Assembly: GCA_024637095.1 (NCBI GenBank)
Contig: JAGXFV010000031.1
Location: 1-35,809 of the forward strand
Origin: Actinomycetes bacterium
Lineage (GTDB): Bacteria; Actinomycetota; Thermoleophilia; RBG-16-64-13
Length of the DNA stretch: 35,809 nt
Direction: 5' to 3'
The position numbers and the translations under genes were made by a program. The first letter of the stretch is position 1, and the number at the start of each line of letters is the position of its first letter. Shown here one piece after another: positions 29,304-35,809 of this stretch. The notes under the pieces were generated by a model, which was not told the DNA's origin, ran no database searches, and saw nothing but the letters and a program-made list of their open reading frames with translations.

Positions 29304-30790
29304 ACATCCCCCTGCTGACCAGTCGATTTCTGAGCGAGTACACCCGGCGGCCCCTCAATCTGGTCCTGCTGGCGGTAGTGCCCGTCATCTTCGTAGTCAT
29401 GGCTGCGCAGCCCATCGCCGATTTCGCCGAACTGCTGGGAGGGGCGGGCGGCGCCGGCCAGCGGGCAGCCCTGACGGCGAGTTGGGCGGCGGCGTTCCTG
29501 GCCGGCGTGTCGGGTTACTTCCACTCCCTCAGTTCGCGAAGCGCCGATCGGAGACTGGCCGCCGCCGGCATGGGCGCGGGGCGGATTGTCACGGCCCGCC
29601 TGTTTTCGGGATTGCTTCTGGCAACCGCCGCCTCGGTTGCGGCCGTGGCCGCTCTGTGGCTGCGGACAGGCATCGAGGATCCCCTGAAGACGGCCGCGGT
29701 CACCCTGACTTTCGCCGTTCTCTACCTCGCCATCGGCACGGCCATCGGGGCCTCGGTGAAGAACCAAGTCAACGGGTCACTCATCGTGGTGTTTGTCTGG
29801 ATGCTGGACGTGTTCCTCGGGCCCGGCATGGCCGGCGGTGATGACTGGATAACCCGCCTCTTTCCCACCCACTTCCCGACCCTCGTGGCCATCGGGAGCG
29901 ACAGCGGGCACGCCGGCGCGCTCGGGGATATCGCCGCCAGCGTGCTCTGGGTGGTCGGCTCGCTGACGGTGGCCTCGATTGTGTTCATCAGGCAGACGCG
30001 ATCCCGAGCCTTGGCCGCACCGTCCGTACGCATTCTCAGAGGCAGCCGTCTGGCGGCCGGACTGAGCGCTGCCTTCCGGGAGCAACGCCGTAACACCGCC
30101 CTCTGGCTGCTCCTATTCCTGCTTCCCATTGGGTTCATAACCCTGAGCTTTGCGGTCACGCCAGACACCCCCGCTCCCGTTGAGCTGCCCGAGGACGGAA
30201 ACCACACGACGATCATCTCTATGATCGACCTGCACGGCGCCATCATGGTGCCCATAACGGTGGCTTTCCTGGCGGGCCTGGTGGGGATGTTCATGGTCCA
30301 GGCTTCGGCCGAAGCCGACCGGCGGTTGGCCATTTCAGGTTTTCGTACGTGGGAAATCCTGGTATCGCGGCTGGGAGTGATCGCTGGGGCGGCCGTCCTC
30401 ATCACCGGGGTCTCCCTGGGGGTTACCGCGCTCGACTTCGAACCGACGTCCTGGGGCCTATTCGCCGGAGCGAACCTGCTGGTTGCTTTCCAGTACGGAC
30501 TTGTCGGCGTTCTGGTGGGTAGCCTGCTCGGCCGTGTCGGGGGGCTTTACATGATGTTCCTCCTCTCCTTCGTCGATGTGGGCATCGGTCAGAACATAAT
30601 GTTCTCGGCGGCTCCGCCCGCCTGGGGCGGACTACTCCCCGCCCACGGCCCCGTCCGCGTCCTGGTCGACTCGGCCTTCACTCCGAGCTTCGACACCGGA
30701 GCGGCTCTATTGCTGGGGCTCGGCTGGATGGCCGCGCTGGGAATCGCGGCGGGGCTCGTCTTTCACCGATTAACCAGGGGAGCGACTTGA
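29300..30790 (+). CDS. ABC-2 type transporter permease, fused double-unit
   Basis: 496 residues with about 12 hydrophobic segments in two similar halves joined near residue 235. Each half opens with an amphipathic piece (LLTSRFLSEYTRRP; LSAAFREQRRN), then a membrane helix, an outside loop and further helices. Related phrases occur in both halves: DRRLAAAGMGAGRIVTARL and DRRLAISGFRTWEILVSRL. The internal duplication supplies both permease units of the exporter in one chain. ABC-2 permeases of NosY type are distant comparisons. Coupled to the ATPase by a 4-nt overlap. Confidence 0.85.
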   Translation: MNIPLLTSRFLSEYTRRPLNLVLLAVVPVIFVVMAAQPIADFAELLGGAGGAGQRAALTASWAAAFLAGVSGYFHSLSSRSADRRLAAAGMGAGRIVTARLFSGLLLATAASVAAVAALWLRTGIEDPLKTAAVTLTFAVLYLAIGTAIGASVKNQVNGSLIVVFVWMLDVFLGPGMAGGDDWITRLFPTHFPTLVAIGSDSGHAGALGDIAASVLWVVGSLTVASIVFIRQTRSRALAAPSVRILRGSRLAAGLSAAFREQRRNTALWLLLFLLPIGFITLSFAVTPDTPAPVELPEDGNHTTIISMIDLHGAIMVPITVAFLAGLVGMFMVQASAEADRRLAISGFRTWEILVSRLGVIAGAAVLITGVSLGVTALDFEPTSWGLFAGANLLVAFQYGLVGVLVGSLLGRVGGLYMMFLLSFVDVGIGQNIMFSAAPPAWGGLLPAHGPVRVLVDSAFTPSFDTGAALLLGLGWMAALGIAAGLVFHRLTRGAT

Positions 30791-30828
30791 CGAGCTGCAG
30801 GGCCGCGGAACCATAGAACAGGATGGTC

Positions 30829-31338
30829 ATGACTGAGACCGACAAACAACACGAACGGGTTCCCCCCCCAGAGACGGGAAACCCCTCACTGGGGGAATCG
30901 ACCTCCCTCAGCCGCCGTCGGTTCCTCACATATCTCCTGGCCATAACGGGAGCGATCGGGGCGGGAGGGCTGGCCGCGCCGCTCATCCGTTATGCCTACC
31001 CGGTGGAGAAGACTCAGGTCGCCTTTCGCCAGGAGGTCGGGACGCTCTCGGCCCTGGAACCACTGGGCGAGGCCATTGAGTTCGACTATCAGAGCGTCCC
31101 AGCCGCCCTAATCCTGCTCGCCGACGGCAAGCCGATTGCGCTCTCCCGGGTTTGTACCCACCTTGGCTGCATCGTCGGGTGGGAGCCCGACAACGACCGG
31201 TTCTTCTGTCCCTGCCACGCCGGCGTCTTCTCCCCCGAGGGGGAAGTGCTCGCCGGACCGCCGCCTCGTCCCCTGCCCCAGATGAACGTCATCGTCGAAG
31301 GGGACACGGTGTTCGTCGAGGGATGGATGGAAGCCTAG
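30829..31338 (+). CDS. Tat-exported Rieske [2Fe-2S] protein
   Basis: 169 residues. The Tat signal anchor LSRRRFLTYLLAITGAIGAGGL is followed by the Rieske fold. Cluster ligands are C109-T-H111-LG-C114 and C127-P-C129-H130, the disulfide-containing type found in cytochrome bc complexes (QcrA/PetC). It acts on the outer membrane face as an electron carrier. No cytochrome b or c subunit is adjacent; instead it is 38 bp downstream of an ABC exporter, so it may be a stand-alone Rieske protein. The second ATG is chosen for its AGGA spacing; an ATG 6 nt earlier is possible. Confidence 0.92.
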   Translation: MTETDKQHERVPPPETGNPSLGESTSLSRRRFLTYLLAITGAIGAGGLAAPLIRYAYPVEKTQVAFRQEVGTLSALEPLGEAIEFDYQSVPAALILLADGKPIALSRVCTHLGCIVGWEPDNDRFFCPCHAGVFSPEGEVLAGPPPRPLPQMNVIVEGDTVFVEGWMEA

Positions 31339-31399
31339 GGGCACTCGTCTGCTATCTGTGGAACCTGACTGTTGCTCGCACGGCCTGTGTATCCGGAGT

Positions 31400-33901
<2,502 letters not shown>

Positions 33902-34139
33902 TCATCTACCCTTCTCCTCGGACACGAGCAATCGTCGCCGCCTGTCTACGGCATCAAATCTAACATACCATATACCCCCATGACCTATCCGGCATTGCGT
34001 AGAAATTGCCGCCTGAGTTCGGTTCGTCCATCTGACAAACGCACCGAACTGGTGGTGCAAGGTAAAATCCCGGAAGCGCGTGGCCACAGGTCGTGCGCGT
34101 CACCGTTGGCCAGAGGGGAATCTGCTGATGCGTGACTGA

Positions 34140-34178
34140 CCAGTAGTCTCAATAGTAACGCTTGACGACTACCACTAG
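34140..34178 (+). pseudogene. C-terminal stub of a HigB toxin
   Basis: Directly before higA the frame ends ...VVSIVTLDDYH-stop. This matches the usual HigB/RelE-fold ending 'DVdLvDYH', with the stop 12 nt before the antitoxin start as in normal higBA operons. An in-frame TGA precedes the stub, and no other HigB sequence is found upstream. The toxin has been deleted and the antitoxin kept. Confidence 0.5.
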
Positions 34179-34190
34179 AGGTGATGACTA

Positions 34191-34442
34191 TTGGCGACCA
34201 CATTGGCACCCGTGACCCCCGGCGAGTTCCTCTCTGAGGAGTTTTTGAAGCCCATGGGCATCTCGCGGTACCGCCTTGCGAAGGAGATTGGTGTTCCCGC
34301 CACCCGCATCGGTGAGATCGTGGCCGGACGCCGTGCCATCACTGCGGACACAGACCTGCGCCTGTGCCGGTTCTTCGGGCTGTCGAACGGCTACTGGCTG
34401 CGCGCTCAGGCGGCCTACGACACTGAGGTAACGCAGGAGTAG
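34191..34442 (+). CDS. higA: HigA-family HTH antitoxin, orphan
   Basis: 83 residues with the full HigA layout: VTPGEFLSEEFLKPMGISRYRLAKEIGVPATRIGEIVAGRRAITADTDLRL (Xre-type helix-turn-helix), then FGLSNGYWLRAQAAYD. Neutralises HigB and represses its operon. Here the toxin is gone, so it may act as an anti-addiction or purely regulatory protein. The TTG start matches the family N-terminus and has AGAGGTGAT upstream. Confidence 0.88.
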   Translation: MATTLAPVTPGEFLSEEFLKPMGISRYRLAKEIGVPATRIGEIVAGRRAITADTDLRLCRFFGLSNGYWLRAQAAYDTEVTQE

Positions 34443-34554
34443 TCCGAGCATGGCCGTGCCGAAGAGCGGCGCCGCATACACATCGTTGTACAAAGCGAGA
34501 GCGTCTCCGTTGCCCTCGAGGAAGGGCAGACCCATCCGCTTTGGGTCACCGCTC

Positions 34555-34583
34555 TTGCCCTGCTGAGCGGTATGACGTATTAT
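34555..34583 (+). promoter_or_regulatory. Promoter of the RHH-MazF operon
   Basis: TTGCCC (34555-34560) and TATTAT (34578-34583) with a 17-bp spacer, 20 bp before the antitoxin ATG. It lies in the 160-bp gap after higA, which otherwise holds no called gene. Confidence 0.65.
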
Positions 34584-34603
34584 CCTACCGGGAGGTGTAT
34601 CTC

Positions 34604-34846
34604 ATGCGTCGCTCAAAGATCGCCATAACGTTGAATCAGGAAACACTGACCCAGGTCGACCGCTTGGTGTCGGAGCATCGCTTCCCCAGTCGCAGTCAGG
34701 CGATCCAGGAAGCGGTAGACGACAAGCTGATCAGACTATCGCGTAGTCGCCTCGCCCAAGAGTGCGCCAAACTCGATCCCGACTATGAGGGTGCTTTGGC
34801 TGAGGAGGGCATGGGCGGGGAGTTGGCCGAGTGGCCCGAATACTGA
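34604..34846 (+). CDS. Ribbon-helix-helix antitoxin (CopG/MazE type)
   Basis: 80 residues. The N-terminal RHH domain RRSKIAITLNQETLTQVDRLV...FPSRSQAIQEAVDD binds operator DNA. The acidic C-tail (LDPDYEGALAEEGMGGELAEWPEY) would block the toxin. The ATG has GGGAGGT 7 nt upstream. The end overlaps the toxin gene by 16 nt, so translation is coupled. Confidence 0.9.
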   Translation: MRRSKIAITLNQETLTQVDRLVSEHRFPSRSQAIQEAVDDKLIRLSRSRLAQECAKLDPDYEGALAEEGMGGELAEWPEY

Positions 34847-35169
34847 GGGGCGAGATCCGGTGGGCCGACCTTGACCCGACCCGAGGGAACGAGCAATCCG
34901 GGAGGCGTCCGGTCCTAATTCTGAGCGCCGACGTCTTCAACGAGCGTTCCGGCACCGTTATCGCCGTGGCGCTCACCAGCCAGCCCCCACGGGCCGGGTT
35001 CCCCTTGACCCTCGAGCTGGATTCCACCAAGCTGCCCAAGGCGTCATGGGTCAAGATCAGCCAGGTACGGACGCTGTCGACCGACCGCATTGGCGGCAAG
35101 ATCGCAAGCGCCTCTCCCGAAGAGGTGGCCCACGTGATCGAGGGGCTGAATGAGATTCTGGGGGCCTAA
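34831..35169 (+). CDS. MazF/PemK-type endoribonuclease toxin
   Basis: 112 residues with the MazF SH3-like fold: RGEIRWADLDPTRGNEQSGRRPVLILSADVFN carries the family GxExxxxRPvlIls block. TVIAVALTSQPPRAGFPL holds the basic/Thr region and WVKISQVRTLSTDRI the 'd.ikti...Ri' block. Cleaves mRNA at short motifs when free. The GTG lies within the antitoxin's last codons. Confidence 0.92.
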   Translation: MARILRGEIRWADLDPTRGNEQSGRRPVLILSADVFNERSGTVIAVALTSQPPRAGFPLTLELDSTKLPKASWVKISQVRTLSTDRIGGKIASASPEEVAHVIEGLNEILGA

Positions 35170-35268
35170 CAAGCCGCTGCAGGCAGACGCCGCGAGATCG
35201 TGTACGCTACGAGGAGAAGCCGTCGATGCGCAACCGAAGCACCGGACGTTGCGCCCACAGGGAGTCGA

Positions 35269-35601
35269 GTGACGGGTCTGCAGCTGAAGGTGCCTCCGGA
35301 CGTCGTATGGGTCGTGGTCGCCACGTTCATGTGGCTCGCCTCGCGGTTGGCTCTCGGAATCGCCGTGGAGACGCCCATCCGAATAGCGCTGGCCGGGTCG
35401 CTCGTGGTCTCCGCCGGGGGCCTCATCATCGCCGCCAGGGTCACGTTGGCCCGGGCACACACAACGTGGCACCCGACCCGGTCCGACAGGGCGACTTACC
35501 TCGTGACGGCAGGTCCGTTTCGCCACAGCCGCAATCCGCTCTCGGCGATCTTCGGACACGAATACGACGTCTATGCGAGCCGTGTACGTCGGTGGCTCTA
35601 A
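35269..35601 (+). pseudogene. Isoprenylcysteine methyltransferase-like gene with central deletion
   Basis: 110 codons. LQLKVPPDVVWVVVATFMWLAS and a second helix (IALAGSLVVSAGGLIIAARVTL) open an ICMT/phospholipid methyltransferase-like membrane protein. RAHTTWHPTRSDRATYLVTAGPFRHSRNPLS is the conserved 'tt.nP...a..LvtsGpfr.sRNP' block. It jumps straight to FGHEYDVYASRVRRWL, the family C-terminus. The roughly 45-50 residues that normally lie between, with two helices and the EE..L motif, are missing without a frameshift. The product is probably inactive. GTG start with GGGAG upstream. Confidence 0.65.
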
Positions 35602-35668
35602 GCGCTAATAAGCGGATCCGGTCTTCAGACACTGCGCTATCGAGGATGTGACGGGGTTCGGCCGGTGG

Positions 35669-35809
35669 CTACATGCCCACCGGAGCGTGGAAGGGGATCA
35701 GGCGGGAAGCCAACTCACTCAGACGCGTGAACTCGCCAAGCACCATCAGCAGGCCGAAAGCCGCGATCAAGACCCCCGCCCCCGCGTGCACCGCGCGGGC
35801 AGCCCCACG
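35669..35809 (-). CDS. Probable CcdA, C-terminal end only
   Basis: 47 codons at the right edge, reading AGVLIAAFGLLMVLGEFTRLSELASRL and ending in GM-stop. A last membrane helix followed by an amphipathic LTRL-type tail is how DsbD/CcdA-like thiol-electron transporters end. CcdA passes electrons across the membrane for cytochrome c or other thiol maturation. Only one helix is visible, so the call is tentative. Confidence 0.45.
   Translation of the reverse strand, partial: RGAARAVHAGAGVLIAAFGLLMVLGEFTRLSELASRLIPFHAPVGM

Noticed and set aside
33962-33995. CsoR-type operator upstream of copA
   Set aside because: A half-site-like TATACCCCC is present, but the matching GGGGTAT arm is missing, so an operator cannot be supported.
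34437-34535. Fic-like motif (PFLEGNGD) on the minus strand after higA
   Set aside because: The catalytic His and final Arg of the Fic motif are absent, and the frame has no start or extension; probably chance.

Overview
The window is high-GC bacterial chromosome with short intergenic gaps. It has many GTG and TTG starts and several apparently leaderless starts. The gene content includes pstSCAB-phoU with a PhoB/PhoR pair, a PHO-box-like array of 11-bp direct repeats, an NlpC/P60 secreted hydrolase with a coiled coil, and toxin-antitoxin (TA) modules. Together these suggest an actinobacterium, probably a deep-branching, environmental or thermophilic type. This assignment is inference; no rRNA or marker gene is present.

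Layout. 1-2012 (minus): a glycosyltransferase cut by the window edge and an MDR-family quinone-oxidoreductase-like enzyme. 2079-5779: a decayed accessory patch beside an initiator tRNA-fMet. It holds a broken membrane-anchored Mrr-type endonuclease remnant, a PIN toxin without its N-terminus behind a strong promoter, and two paralogous vapBC operons (minus) flanking an mntA-hepT operon (plus). Both vapBC operons are preceded by the same perfect inverted repeat at the same 14-bp spacing. 6069-8965: an NlpC/P60 hydrolase, a small membrane protein, a NifU-type Fe-S scaffold and a Thr/Pro-rich membrane protein. 9011-16011: phosphate regulon, pstS-pstC-pstA-pstB-phoU (minus) divergent from phoB-phoR (plus). 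16054-21643: a diverged Tag-like protein, a DUF302 protein, a UPF0016 cation transporter, a GcvH-like protein lacking the lipoyl lysine, small unknowns, a flavin monooxygenase, tRNA-Val(CAC) and a DegV lipid-binding protein.

21640-28270: two paralogous SAM methyltransferases, cysK with a strong promoter and two 22-bp-spaced CymR-like operator copies, a Tat-exported protein, a secreted-domain/TM/zinc-ribbon protein, and a SHOCT-YHS-SHOCT group. 28539-33901: an ABC ATPase, its permease and a Tat-dependent Rieske protein in one operon, converging on a two-HMA copper P-type ATPase. The right end holds a HigA antitoxin whose HigB toxin survives only as a C-terminal stub, an RHH/MazF-PemK module, an isoprenylcysteine-methyltransferase-like gene with its core deleted, and the C-terminus of a probable CcdA.

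Several signals do not belong to individual genes. Short tandem repeats of 15-21 bp recur near the 3' ends of genes; in two cases the repeat carries an in-frame stop codon in every unit. TA components and other genes show repeated decay. The YHS, SHOCT, ABC, Rieske, CopA and CcdA genes form a plausible copper/redox neighbourhood whose ABC-Rieske part I cannot assign to a known system.
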